Shown here: in pieces, positions 26,601 to 40,100 of the stretch
How positions within the stretch are numbered: position 1 is the first letter of the stretch
Layout: every line of letters starts with the position of its first letter
NCBI GenBank assembly: GCA_009792885.1
Contig: WMCF01000018.1
Span: forward strand, 2,370,031 to 2,434,030
DNA: 64,000 bases
Origin: Eremophila alpestris peregrina
Lineage: Eukaryota; Chordata; Aves; Passeriformes; Alaudidae
Direction: 5' to 3'
Notes under the pieces: model-generated
Told to the model about the DNA's origin: nothing
The model's input: the letters and a program-made list of their open reading frames with translations, nothing else
Database searches by the model: none
Program-made: the position numbers and the translations under genes

Positions 26601-29600
26601 AGGATCATTATGGGCAGACTGTGAGGAAGGGAGACATTTGTGGATTCCCTTTGTGTTTTCCTCCCAGGACCATATAGATGCTAGCATTATGCCAGTGTGT
26701 GAGACAGATACACTCCTCAGATCTGAGTGTGTAAGAGGTCTGTGGAAGTGTCTGTTCCATAAAGTTACATTTTACCTACTCTTGATCAGTACAGAAATCC
26801 CTCACCTGCCTTCCTCCTTCCTGTATATACTGGGATTTTGAGGTACTGTTGCTCTGCCCTGAGGTACACAATGTCTGTTTTAGCCTTCCAACCCACCCCC
26901 AAGGACACTGCACTGGTGGTGGGTTTTCTCTTAGGATACTGTGTTCACACCTAAAAAGGTGGAGAAAAAAATCACAAATGAACAATTAGTGAAAGTGAGA
27001 CCTGGCCTAACCTAACCTTCTTCATTCCTCATCAGATGTTTTTCCAGGTCCTTACTGATACAGAGAGAGTTGTTGCCAAGCACTGCTCCCTTCCCAAAGT
27101 GGCTGCACTTCATTTCCCTCCCACGACCTTGAGTAGCTTCACCAACCACTTCTTTATAAAACAAGCTGGAGCTGGTTCTCCAAGCTTTGTGCCAGGAACT
27201 AGCTAAACCTGCACAGCTAAACCCTTGTGAAGCAGGGTTACCTTCACCCAGCTGTGTGCCAGGACCTGGCCCAGCCCACACTGTTCCTGGCAGAGCAGTG
27301 GGAAGGGGCAGGGCTGCCTCTGGCCAATGCCTGTGCCTATGCTCTGGCCTTGATCAGTTTATAAATAGAGCAACTTAATGTGTTGTTTTTGCCAGATACC
27401 TGCTGCTGCTTCTCCTTCCTGCCATTTGCAGAGTGTTTGTTCATTGTTACTTGAAATAAATGAAAGAAAAAGTCATACAAATTACTTGTTCCCTGAAAAA
27501 TGCAGGGAATAGTCTCATTACTGGTGTTGTAGAGATAACCCATCAGCCCTCTTGCATTTTGGAACTAGTATATGTAACATCTCATGGCTCTTCACCAACA
27601 AGACTTTCAATTACAAGAACATAAATCCAGTCAAATTTCACTGAAGTCAAGTCTTTATTCTTGATTTACTCCCTTATAATTTAAAGTGCTGTAGCTCTAT
27701 TGTGCTGGGAAAAAAAAAGAGGAACTTTTCAAATCTCAGAAGTCTGAATTTCTCAAAATGACATATGTAGCTATGATTTCCTGTGTGAAGTACAAATTAT
27801 CAGGAATGTTTCTGCAGAGCTGAGAGATGCCAGAAACAGTTTTTTTGGTCTACATTTCAACAGTTATTCTTATCCTGTTTTAACTTTTGTGTAAGTAATA
27901 AGGATGGATGAACATCCTTCCCTTCATTTTTCAGTCTCTGTATTTTCACTCTTCATTAGGTTTTGTCTCCTCTGTTCTCTCTCCCTTTCCCACAATCTCC
28001 TATTAGTGGAATATGAGGTCATTTATTATCTGCCTGAACCAAACTTTCAAAACTACAATGTTCAAATGGGTCCTACACGAGGCATGAGCTAGGCCTATTC
28101 AAAATGTGTAACACGTCATCATTTTGGTGCCTAATAGTATCTCCTGTGACAGAAATGTGTAACAGCATTTTTCTGACAAGGCTTCTTATAATCAGGGAAC
28201 ATCTAATGTATTTATTTATATTGGGTATGATGTGGGGAGTTCAAAGTTGCACAGAGTAACCTGTATTCACAAAAGTCTCAGACATTTTTGGAGGACTGTC
28301 TGTCGTGGGAGGGATAACACAGATGAATGTGAGGAAATAGTTGAAAGGTTCAGCTTCCACTAGAATAAATATGAACAGCCTTGGGCTGACAGATGTAAAA
28401 GGACAATTGTTTAACAACTTCCTTTCTACCAGGAGACAATATTCCAAGCTCCTGTAAAATACAATACACTATACAATATAAACACAATGCAAGTGTGCTT
28501 AACAAATTAAATAGTTGGGATAAGAATATTTGGATAGCTGGACTTATTTTCTTGATTTCTAATTTTCAAAAAATGTTGGCTAGGTCTTGGTTTACAAATG
28601 TCTTGGTTAATTTAAATTTCCGGTCCTATTATCCCCTTCTGAGCCTCCTGGTAAGCTGAGTAGGTTTCACAGTTCCACAGAATAGTTTTGCTTAGGGGAA
28701 TGGTATTTATCTTGGCCATTTGGAAGTTCTCTGTTAAGCAGAATTTCTCAGATTGAAAAAATTCAAATTGTGAAAGAAAGACTTTAGAAAACAGTTTTAT
28801 TCCTTTGAATAAAATCAGCAGAAGCACTTCTGGATTATCAGATCCCCACAAAACAGGGAAATACCCACATTCTGTAAAAGGGTGAAAGGAAATGCCCACA
28901 TTCCATAAATTTCAATGGATAAAAGGTACCTCCTACCCATTGTCCCAGGTTTCTTCAATACCTGTTTTTACTCAGTGATAAGGAAAAGAGGCAGCGAAGG
29001 TCAATAGTGCTTAATAGCTGAATGATCAAGCTGATCCATCTCCAGCTCTAGCTGTGATCAGGGACTGTCTTGGCTGCATGGCTTGGTGCCATTTTCATCT
29101 CCTCTACTACTCCCAGTAGTATTGTTAGGTTGAAACAAAATTATTTTAGGGACAGGATAGGAAGGAGCATCAGCACAGGAAATTCATCATGATGTTACTT
29201 CTATTCTAGTCACACATGCAGAAGGCCAGAGGTAGAGGTGCAGCCTTTTCCTTCAGCCCTTTCCTTCAGATCCATGATGTTGGGTTTCTGCAGAGGATCA
29301 TGTTATGGCCATGGACACAAACAATTGCCCTGGGTAAATTAGAGCAGTCTGTTACCACTCCCCAAACATCCACATCCAGTGCTGGCTGTGCCAGCTGCTG
29401 ACTCTGCTGACACCCCACAGCCTATGGCAACAAATTTCTCTATCCTTGTCCCTTTTTGCACCTCACCAGACCCTAATGAGCAGTTTTGTTTACTTCTGCC
29501 CCACTGTCATCAAACAGTACATACAACAGGAATCAAAGAAGTCTCATTTACCCCCTCAAATGGCTCTATTTCTATAAATCATAAAAAAGAGCTATTTCTA

Positions 29601-31442
29601 TTTATTAAGGTACTGCTCTAACCTTAGATGAGGAATGTCACAAGCTCATTGTAATTATTAGCCTGGAATAGGGCTAATTCTGAAATAGAAAGGAAAAAAT
29701 TCTCAAAGGACTGATAACTAAATTATTTGTGAAACTTTTGTGGTGAGATGCTTTGATGTCAAACTGGCAGGAAAACTGAGAGGGGTACTCACAGGAACTG
29801 TGGCAAGTAGATGGTAAGTTTTAAGGTCAATTACAAATCACAGTGTATACATTTGCATATTGTATGGTGGCTGAAAATGAATGTGCTATTGTGAGCATCT
29901 ATTCAAGATCCCCACGCTCCAACTGGCTCTGCCTGCTCCATTTCAGCATAGTGTCTGGTAATAGAATTATACTGTGAACAATCTACATCCTGAAGAATAA
30001 TAGGTTGAAATTAATTCCCCCAGTGGTGTTTTCACTGCACCTTCACCTTCTTGGCAACAGTGAATATCTGTAGCTTATCTTAGACACTATACTAGGAACA
30101 GACATTTAAATTAATTTTAAGCAGCTTGAATTAAAAAAAAAGTCTTCAATTCTTTTTAAAGTTGCCTCTATTCTACTGCTCTCAGCTGTTCCCCTTTTTT
30201 CAAAAGTGTTCACATATACTTGAAACAATAACTTTTTACCCTAAAGCATTTTCCCAAGATTAATAACATAACCAAACATCATGCGATTTTTCCTGGCAAC
30301 AATCAAGACCTCAATTCATCCCTGAAGTTTATCAGTTCAGTTCAATTCAACAGGACTTTATTTATTTACATTTAAAAATATACAAATATTCCCAAGCTTT
30401 AAAGAGACAGAGACCCTCAGGTACCTGTCATAGGTAATCAGAAATCATGCTCAGAATGTGTATTTCCCTTGTACATCCATTTGTCAGGAAGTCCTGTCTT
30501 GGACGCAGATCACTGCTCTGGAAATGGATCATCTGTTGTCTAAAACACTGAAGTGGAAATAAATCTTATGACATATCCTGAGCCTTTCATCTGTTGATTT
30601 TTTTTCCTAGACTGGAATAAATTGAGGGATTATATCTTGTATTTCATGGCTAGAGAGCTTAAAGAAAAGGACTTAGATATGTAATGAATAAAGATGTCTC
30701 CTGGGAAAGAAGGAAAGAAAGAAAATAAAGAGTCAATGAATGAAATATTTGCATAGATAAACAGAAAGATCTGCCTGAACCTACAAAGGGATGACAAAGA
30801 AATGAAACAAAGCTCACCAATGGAAATAGTAGCAAAAAATTACCGGATTTTGCTAGATCAAATGCACCACTGTTCAAACTGGATCAGTTCTAAAATAAAT
30901 AACAGTGAGGAATAGCCATGATCCATTGATTTTTTTTGCTCCAGACAAACAGTCTCTCAGCAGGCAACACATTTTATCATAGCAGAGGTAAGCTTCAGTA
31001 GCCACTCTTATTATCTTCAGGAGTCTTCCATAGCTGATACACCTCAAATGCACATTTGAGTTCAGGTTTATGTACTGACTTTAGCAACACTTTCAGTTTA
31101 AAGTGTCTTCTATTCTTGGGCTTTTTTCTGAGGGAGAAGAAATACTTTGTGTGGTCACACTATACAGGAAAAAAAAAAAGTGACATTAGCAGGAAACACT
31201 AGAAAAGCCTAAATTTTAAGCATCACAAGAACACCAGCTTAGTTCTTATCTTTCAGGACAGAGAACATCTTTCTAGACAGGTACATTTGCCAGTTCTTAT
31301 TCACTAGCCCTCCCATTCCCACTCTGAGAAGGTTCAGTTAATGGTCCTGATAACTGCATGGGTGCAATGCCAGCAGCTTTATCAACATGTGAGTGTCTGT
31401 GATGAGGATACAACTGACCTTAATTCCACTTTCAGACTCGTA
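26601..31442. other. Unique non-coding sequence
   Basis: No gene is recognised. A possible short-repeat relic at 27.63 kb and a GAAA-rich microsatellite-like patch at about 30704-30726 are the only structured items. Short open frames at 27.0-27.3 kb and 28.6-28.9 kb (minus) show no domain. Confidence 0.55.
27627..27673. repeat. Possible palindromic short-repeat relic
   Basis: CAGTCAAATTTCACTGAAGTCAAG followed by a GATTTACTCCC ending resembles the CATTGAAGTCAATGGG-type centre of the short repeats elsewhere in the window. Here the palindrome is badly decayed, so the call is tentative. Confidence 0.25.
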
Positions 31443-31572
31443 CAGTGACTTGCTGTATGACCTTCAGCAAGGAACTTCTCTGCACACTGTTATTCCCAAC
31501 AGGATAAAGAGATAATGATGTCTATCCACCTGGTAATGAGATTTGAGGGCTGCTGATAAAGTGCAGACCAAA
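31443..31572 (+). mobile_element. MIR/CORE-SINE relic
   Basis: The words CAGTGACTTGCTGTATGACC, then a TTCAGCAAGGAACTTCTCTG block, then AAAGAGATAATGATGTC, and finally GAGATTTGAGGGCTGCTGATA and AAGTGCAGA match, in order, the MIR core: the ACTTGCTGTGTGACC block, GGCAAGTCACTTC, the GGGATAATGAT block, and the TTTGAGATCTACTGATGAAAAG-like end. MIR-type CORE-SINEs are tRNA-derived and very old in amniotes. The 5' tRNA-like head is not recognisable. The copy is strongly diverged and non-coding. Confidence 0.65.
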
Positions 31573-32784
31573 TTCTTGGTATTATCAGCACTTATGTGAC
31601 TTCAGCAGCGCCAGTCAGTTAGCCTTTGCAGGGAGCAGGAGCTGAGTTGGGAAGAAATAATTGGAAGTAAAAGCAATTGATACAGAGGTCTGCTTAATGT
31701 GGCATTCTGGGCATTGACTGGAATCACGGAGGGGTTTATATGCACCTTGTGTACCTCATGTCTCAGAAAAAAGGAGAAGGGAAGCAGCTTACTGCAGAAA
31801 AATGCCTTTTCTTCAAATTTTTGCTTTGCAAGTGAACTTCAGTCCCTGCTTCAATTGGGATTGTAGACCAGATGACTTCCAGAACTCACTTTCAACCCAA
31901 AATCCTCTTTCATCCCAACTGGCTGCTGTTGCCTTAATTTCCTTCACCTCTGTATCACTGTTTTACATATAATGCACTATTTTCCTTTGAAATCTTTAGT
32001 TCTTTCTCTGATCCAGTTCCTCGATATTTTGTACTTGACCCAACTAAGAGCCAAGAGAAAGTTATAAACATAGTTATTTTTAATACGAGGTCATCCTTGT
32101 CAGCAAAACATACCCCATGGACAGCACCTAGGCAAAGGTACTGGACATACCAGTTAAAGGTCAAAATAGTTCTGACAATGCAAATGCCAAAAAAGGAAAA
32201 TTCTCTTTCGAGTTTCATTTCTATTCATACATTGCATATTATCATTGGAAACTCAAGAGTATTCCATGTACTTCTTTATTATTGTCCATAATCACACCAT
32301 TTTCTCTTCAAGCACAGATTCCTATCCAAGTTCATAAATTACTTTTTACAAGCTTTGACTTGTTCAGTATAAAAATGCAGAAACACTTTCATGCCAGAAA
32401 AGAGGCAGCTCCACCCCACTGCATCTGACCCCAGCATCCAGCTGTCTTAGTAAAGATTTTGAATGCTGGAACTAGATCTGAGGGGGGAAATATTGCTTTA
32501 TTTTAAAAGGGTGTAAATGAGTGATTATAACAAGTGAAATCTTTACTTTTACATAAATATTGTGATAATTCCAGCAGGAGAGGAGGCTTTTCTCTAGAAG
32601 TTAGCCCATCTCTTTTTTATTTCAAAAGTGTTGAACTTGTTTAATTTTTTTTACAGCAAAATATCAGAGAGTTTGTTTATATGGAAAAGAATCCTAAGGA
32701 AAATTAATATGATATTTCTACAGCAGTCTACATGGCATAACTTGTACGGTTCCCAGCTCTAAGGAAGTCTGTGATATTTTGCGC

Positions 32785-32802
32785 TTTTTTTTTTTTTTTT
32801 TT
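32785..32802 (+). repeat. Poly(T) tract, 18 T
   Basis: An uninterrupted T run. As minus-strand poly(A) it has no recognisable element attached. Confidence 0.85.
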
Positions 32803-34184
32803 GTCATTTGCAGTGTTTTTATGTATACAGACATTCTCCTTTTGGATGGGAAATATGCATATATTGAAGTGGATAATAACTCAAAGTGTTTTGATATTTT
32901 TATCTATTATTTTTTCGCATGTGATACAATTATTAAAAAGTGAAACAGAAGCAGAAGGGAAGGTGTTTCACACTAAAGAAATTAGCCATGCATTCAGGGA
33001 ATGCACTGGGTCTTTTTTCCCCCACACATTTTTTCCTAGCACACTTTTAATCCTGCCAAGCCAGAAAGAAGGAAAAGTGGAAAACGGTGACAGAAGGTTA
33101 TACAAAGATAAGTTTTCCTGTCAATATCCCTCATTTTCATGGGAGAATGGAGGATTTTGTGCACTGGTTTCCAGTTGTCACCATGGCAGCAGGGAGGGAC
33201 AGGCTGCAGCTCATCAGGACACAGGCCAAGCAGCTCCAACCATACCCACTTCCCAACAGGGATTCCCTAAATGCACTGGCATTTCAAAAGCAAATAAATC
33301 CAATAATTGGGAAGGGCATTTTTTATCTTGTTAGAAGTTTAATTAGACTTGAGTCAAGTAAAGTCACTCTGCACCTAGAGATTGGGAAGCACAACCAACC
33401 ATTCCTCTTGTAACTGTTTTAAAGACTCAAAACTCTTTAGTAGGAGTGCAGTGGCCCATCAGACAGTGCACAGCATACACATTTTATCAACTGTAACTGG
33501 TAGCAATCTGCTCATTCTCAGGATATTTTGGCAACAGACACAAAAGTTAATGGCTTTACACTCCATCTCAGTTCTAGCATTAAGACATGACTCGTTAGGC
33601 TTTTTCTTAAATATTGCCCAAGTCAAATGCTAGCATGGGAAAGCACCAATGCGAAACATTAAGCACATAATTCCTGTCAGAATCAGTGACAGCTTTGTGA
33701 GTATTTTATCTGAAGAAGGATTTGGCCAAGCTGGGAAGGAAAACCATGTCAAACTTTTGCTAAATTTTATTTTCTGTTTGAATTCTCAGATAGCCTAACG
33801 CACAGAACAAGTTTTCTTCCCTGCAAACTGGTCTGAGTGCATGAGGCCCCACTCAGCATGTAAAAAGGAAAACCATGAAGCATAAAGGTGATCAGTGTCA
33901 GAGCAGTGATGAGGGAAGCACCAGGGGCTAGCTATGCAGTGCAGAGTGCTGTGATACACGGGGAAGAGAGACTAGTGGAAATCAGCTGGTGTTCTCATCC
34001 GTGCATTACGTTAGATGCATTGACAGGAGCAGACATGATGATTTATCTGGGAGAAAATAGCCTGGTAGTAGATACAGAACTCAACTTCATTAAGATAGAG
34101 ATGCATACGATATCCTTGAGGCAGGCAATGCAGAATATAAAATGGATCTGGAAGAAGCACTGTCAAGTCATGTTTAAAGGCATT

Positions 34185-34200
34185 AAAAAAAAAAAAAAAA
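34185..34200 (+). repeat. Poly(A) tract, 16 A
   Basis: An uninterrupted A run at the end of a 107-codon open plus frame (33888-34211). The arrangement recalls the tail of a retrocopied transcript, but there is no AATAAA signal at the usual distance and I found no flanking target duplication. Confidence 0.8.
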
Positions 34201-37125
34201 GATGCAATTGAAAATACTTTGATATAACAGAGATTTGGTAATGTGACCCTTCAGGCTTAAGGGTATTAAAATATGGTCTAAGATGTATTAGTTCTTTGTG
34301 TTAGCAAACCCAAAAGGATTACACTTATTCATTAGATATTCCAGCAGATCTAGTGAATGCAAACTTACTGGGCCCTTTGAAGAAGGATCTGACAGGATGG
34401 GTTTTCTTGCTTCCCAAGAAAATCACTTAGAGACAGAAAAATCAAGACTGATGTCTTATCACCCATTGGATAACAGTGCCATTGACCCCAAAGTGGTATC
34501 ACAAAGGTGAGGCTAGGCAGGGAGGAAGGGGAAAGAAATGCAGCTGGATAAAAATTAGCCTGTTCTGGAATGTATGATGAGAGTCACAAGGTATTTTAGA
34601 CTATTGTCCATGCACACCAAGGGTTAACATCTTTCTACAGCTACTGGTTGAAATGAGGAAAATAAAGTTGCTTCTGAAAAGATTGTGACTGATGAGCATT
34701 GACCTTTGATGTTTGACTGATTTGATTGTTTCCTGATATTTATTATTTAGCATTTATTGACCAGAAGAGGAAAGAAAAAATGCCTCATTGCTTTCTCAAA
34801 TTAGTGAACACTACAAACTTCAGAAGATAAAAATTTTGTGGAAAATGATCAGGTTTTGGGCAATATTAGTAGATTTTCACTTCAATTTTTTTTTTTTTTA
34901 AGGAGCAGATTATTATGGAGCAGGCATTATGCAGTTTAAAAATAAATTTCCTGTTATTAGAGTAGGTCACTATTACAGGATGTTTGCTATGTAGAATAAA
35001 CCTTTGGGGATAGCAATCATATTGGACAGAGAGCAGATTGTGACAGCAATAATAAAGTGAACAACACAACAGTGTGGGAAAGGCAGAAGAGAAAAAAAAA
35101 AAAACTACTGCACTGTGTATCCTTAACAGAGATTCATATTGAGATATAGGCTTAAATAATTATAAGAACTGAAAGTGTTTTCTCTTTTTTTTTACATAAA
35201 TATCCCTAGACTGCTAGAATACAGAAAAATACACTTTTATTGATTCATTTCACTGTACTTTTTTTCCCTGATCTGTACAAAACTCAGGATCCATGTGCAG
35301 CAGTGACAAACACTACATGTAATGCTATTGATCAGTGCTAGCATATAAACCCACCAAGTCAACAAACTAAATGCCAAGCCCCTTCTGAGAAAGCCTGGGA
35401 GGAAAGCTGAACTGGATGCCAGACCCTGAAAACATCTTGTTTGCTCTTGTTGAACACAGACAAGACCATGAGTGCTCTGCACAGCCTGGCTGCTCCCAGC
35501 AACAAAATATGAGCACATATCTCAGCTGGGTTTTAATATCACTGCAACATTTTTAGGCTGAGGCTGTCACAGCAGAGCAGGACTCCATCCATGCAGGACT
35601 TTGGAGAGCTTTCTCAGCAGCTTGACTTGAAGCCAGATGCAAACAGGAAACCAGTACAGCTGTTTGTGTCAGCTGGTACTTATTTTCTTTATCTGGGGTT
35701 TTATTTTACGTTCATCACCCCAGTATCAGGGCACTTCTGTTCACAGCATCTAAAACAATCATGTGCACCAACTCAGGTTTCCAAAGGGCTCTCAGAGGTA
35801 TCTCAGGAAAAGCATCATGCAGTAGTCAGGTCTGGGATCTTGCAAAATTTAGACAAAGATTACCCAGTGTCACAGTATTAACATGACAGTTGTAAATGAA
35901 AAGGGTCCAGCTGCAGTGTCAAAAACCCTCTTCAACTCACAACCTTTGAACGTGCTATGGAACATCCAACACTCTTCCATCATTCAGTGACACACTCGTG
36001 AAGTTTAATCACCCACCACCTTCTAGTACAGTGTTGATACCATAAACACTTTGGGAAAGTGAATTTAGCCTTTTTTCATGAACTCACAAGGGTTAATGTA
36101 GTGCAGGACACTATCTGGATGAAAGTTTTGGGGTTCAGTAATAAAACTTAATCAGGAAGGATTGTGTTTGTCTTCTCTGGTGTTTCTGTCACAGCAATGC
36201 CTTAAGCAAACGAGAAGGAAGGCATTGGTCATCACACAGGTTCAAGAAAAAAATTATGCAGCTCTGTATTTCCTGATTGTGAAGCACTTATTAATTTCAT
36301 TATCTCCCTTGACACTGTAATTTTGAAGCAGCACTGTTTGGGCAAATGGAGCTCTCTTTATGAGACTGGATGGAGATTGGTCAATGGAAGGGTGTTTAAA
36401 GTGAATGAAGATCTTTTAGACCAAACCAGAGTTCCTTGGCTTGGCTGTGGCCACATTGAACTGCATGGATATGACTCATTCCAAGGAAGAGATGGAGGAG
36501 CCATATTCTTCAGATGATCCCGTGTCATTAGTTCAGAGACTCTGAGCTGAGCAAGACAGCCTTAATGTCACAGCCTGTCCAACACATCTATTCCAAACCA
36601 AGAAAGAGCCTCTGCACACACTTACTCTGTCATCCTAGGATTGTCTTCTGTTGCTGCCAAACACTTCATTGTGTTTTCTCGGCACAGAATTTAGTGTTTG
36701 CACTAATGAAACATAATTTCTGCTTTTCCCAGAAACATTGTCAGAGCAGCAAGGTGAAACCCATATCACTGATTTTATACTAGGCCAGAAATACTGTTTT
36801 ATGAAATGAATCCCTTGCTGACTGTGACACATCAAAGCGCTGATGCAAGGGCAGGGGTCAGTGGGTTGGATTCTCCAGTCCATCAATGATACTCAGTTAT
36901 TTTCTAGTACTGCATGAAAGCAGTAACTTGTTACTTGGCTATAGAATCTGGATCTCTACAGGGTCCAGATGCCAACTCCCTGGTTGTCCCTGGGGCATTA
37001 CCAGGAGTGGGAGGAGCAGTCATGATCTCCATGCCTACCTTCTTGCCAGTTGCCTGAGCCAGCTGTGCTAGTAATTCCTCATCACTATAAAACAGTTTGA
37101 AGCGTCTTTTGCTTTTGGCCAAGGA

Positions 37126-40100
37126 CTGGCGTAGGCAGTGCCCAGCACAGACAGAATAAAACACTGACCTTTGCCATTCTGTTCTCATAACTTGCAAATG
37201 AGCACAGCTTAGCTGGTCCAGGAGCTTGGCCAGCTTGTGACAAAAGAGAATGAGGAGTTAAGTGTTCCCTTCCTCTCCCAGCTATCTGAAATTCATTTGG
37301 CCACTCCATGGCTGGAAGCCACTGCACCTGTGAGTATATCCCAGGGGGTCACTGCGGCCTGTCTGCCTCAAATGTCAAAAAAATTCAGCAGATCCTACAG
37401 TGGGAAAACGAAGAATAACAGAGTCTGCACCACTGGATTTTCATTTTGGGTAGTAAAATACTATTTATTTTCCTTTAATTATAGAGCAATCATGCTTCTC
37501 TGAAATAAGGCTTGCAGATTTCACTATAACTTCTCTCTTAATTGGATGTTTGTGAATGTAAAGGTTTCTACCATGACTTGTGAAATGAAACAAAAACATC
37601 ATTTCTACATTAATTTAATTCTTCTATTTCCAACCATTCTCTCACAATCAGGTTTCCTTGATATGCTTAATCTTGTGCAATGGTTTCCATGGCAACTCCT
37701 CTTCATTGTGGTGACACCAAGGACTCCAGTAATCGTGAAGCCAAACTTTGCCAAGGGATTGGCTTTTGCTTTTTTCCCGCTGGCTCTGCCACAGCAGCCC
37801 CTGCCTGCTTCCTCCTGTGTGCCCCACCTTCCCCACAGGCACACTGAAAGGCAGGGGTAGGAAACATGCAGTGGGATGTTATTGAGGTTTTATGATTAGT
37901 GTTACAGACAAGGCTCCCTTTTCAATTCCCGTTATACATTGCTGTTTACTGCTGCATTCCCAGTAAATCCCCAACAGAAAGGTGAGGTTCTCATAGCTGT
38001 TCATCCTCAGAAATACAAAATGTCATCCTGGCTGTGGAGTCCAGCCCTGCAAAGCAGCACAGCCTTTCTCCAGAGCACAGCATCCCTGTGCCTGGTGTTC
38101 AGTTACACAAAGCAGCCTCCTCTGTTCAGCGCAGTGCCTCAGCTGTGGGGCACAGTGTGTGAGTTATCCCGTACTGCACTGCACAGATCCATCCCAGCAT
38201 TACACAGACACCCTGCTTAACTCCTGCCCTGCAGCACAAACCCACGGCTGCAGCCTGCAGCTGGATGAAAATTGCTGACACCAGACTGAGGTGGCTCCAG
38301 CAGTGCTTGGTTATACACTGCAAGAACTCTACTTTGTTGCTCCAATTTCCTTCCTACGGTTTACCTCCCCCTCCTCCAGACCAACCAGCTCTGAGGAATG
38401 TACGATGTGACTGGCAAATCAAACATTATTATTAATCGCTGTAATTACTTTTCTTGGCCCAATTGCAGAGCCTGGGAAGCTAACCACAGTCTCTAGAGTG
38501 CAACCTTAACTACAACATGTTTCTGAGCCACCATTACCTCATTGTTAGTCATGTTTAACCAGAAAGAATTGTGAAACTTTTTTTCCCTGAACCCTCTCAA
38601 ACCACGTATGCTGTACAGATCTGTGTGAGAATCCCTACACATAGATCTCTCTGCTTCCATTTAACCACTGACTTTGCCAAAACCTCAAGTGTTTGGTTCA
38701 GGCTGAGGGATAGACAAATATTCTTTCTTCCCATAGTCACAAGTTGTGTGAATGGTTTAAAAATAGCAATGATATAATTTTCTATCTTTGAATGCCCACA
38801 GAAGCAAATTTTCTCTTCTGAAAAGCATCAGTTACAGGGTAATTAATTGATGTCTGCGAGGTTATCAAACAGAAAATATATTGAAAAACACTGTGCCTCT
38901 CAGCACACTCCCTGCTTTTCACATCCATCACCAGCTCCCCATGTTCAGCGTGAGAGGCCAGGGCATGGTCCCAGCACTTGTTCCTTGTCCCAGGTATTCC
39001 TCCCCAACCCATGCATCATTCTGCACAAGCATGTAACTATCCCAAAACCTAATTTTTTGAAGGGTTACCTGTCTCTTGACTCAGTGAGCTGATCTCACCC
39101 TGCCACCATACAGGTGTTAGTATCAGCAAGAGGCAAGGAGCAGGAGTAAGGTCAGGTGAGAGTGAGGTGGAGGAGACCTTTTGTTTCAGGCCTCATGTTA
39201 TACATTGGTTTTTTTTACATATTTACTCTACTGTGTATTACTTAAAAGTAAACATACAGTAAAAAGGAAAACTTTTGTGGCTGTACCTTCTATCCCTAGG
39301 ACATCAGAATCTTTTCTTAGACCAGTCTCATTTCCTTTCTGCAGGGACTCATAAAACTATTTTACAGGTAGGAATGCATCTATGTTTTTATACTGCAAAT
39401 ATGACCTGAGACAGATGAAACACTCAAACCTCTGCTGCTGGCTTAAGCTAAAATTGTACCTGAGGTTGTCCACATTATAATAGAAAAATTACAGACGTGG
39501 TAACATCACAGCCCTTCTCAGCCACCCAATGAATGTGGTTGCCATATGGTTATGAAAGTGACTGGCATTTTTCAACCTCTGCTCTTCAGCTAAGTGCTAC
39601 TTTGCAGCCTGAGTGGAAAGGGCCAATGATTATAGAGCCAGCTGGGTGAGGGAGAGGGAGAGAACAGCTCAGACACATTTTAGTCAGAGTTTCTTAGCAA
39701 TCATCATCATCATCAAGCAGAAGGAATTCTGATTCTCATTGTCTTTGTACAGGCAGGGGTAGGCAGGTTAGTGCTAATTGCCAGCTACCTGTGAACACTC
39801 AAATTAAAACTCAGCAGGAGTTTTTCAGGACTTGAGTGAAATGGTAGGAGAATGCTGCAGAGGCAGAGGACTGCTTGCTGTCCATGGGTAAAATCAACTC
39901 ACAGGAGAGCAGAAAAACACCCTAGCCAAAACAGCAAGGCAAGAACAGCTTAGTCCTTCCTGTGGCACTGCCTTGCACCCATGGCCAGCTGCCCTGAGGG
40001 AAAAGCCACCCTGGGGCTTTGCAATTGTTTGAATGGCAGAAGAGCTACACTTTCAGCCTTAGGGCTAATCTGTAGGAGAAATGCAGCCACCATCACCAAA

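Larger units (their letters stand above)
31573..37038. other. Unique non-coding sequence
   Basis: No confident gene is present. The longest open frame in the window, 32771-33334 on the plus strand (187 codons), begins in a T run that encodes poly-Phe, and it has no domain or good splice context. A second open frame (33888-34211) runs into an A tract. A splice-flanked open stretch at 34348-34506 is described under findings. Confidence 0.5.

Noticed and set aside
32771..33334. Longest open frame in the window (187 codons, plus)
   Set aside because: It begins in a T run that encodes poly-Phe, has no recognisable domain, overlaps an open minus frame, and lacks convincing splice sites.
39700..39715. 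ATC trinucleotide run
   Set aside because: Only about five units, within the range of ordinary short tandem runs, so not annotated separately.
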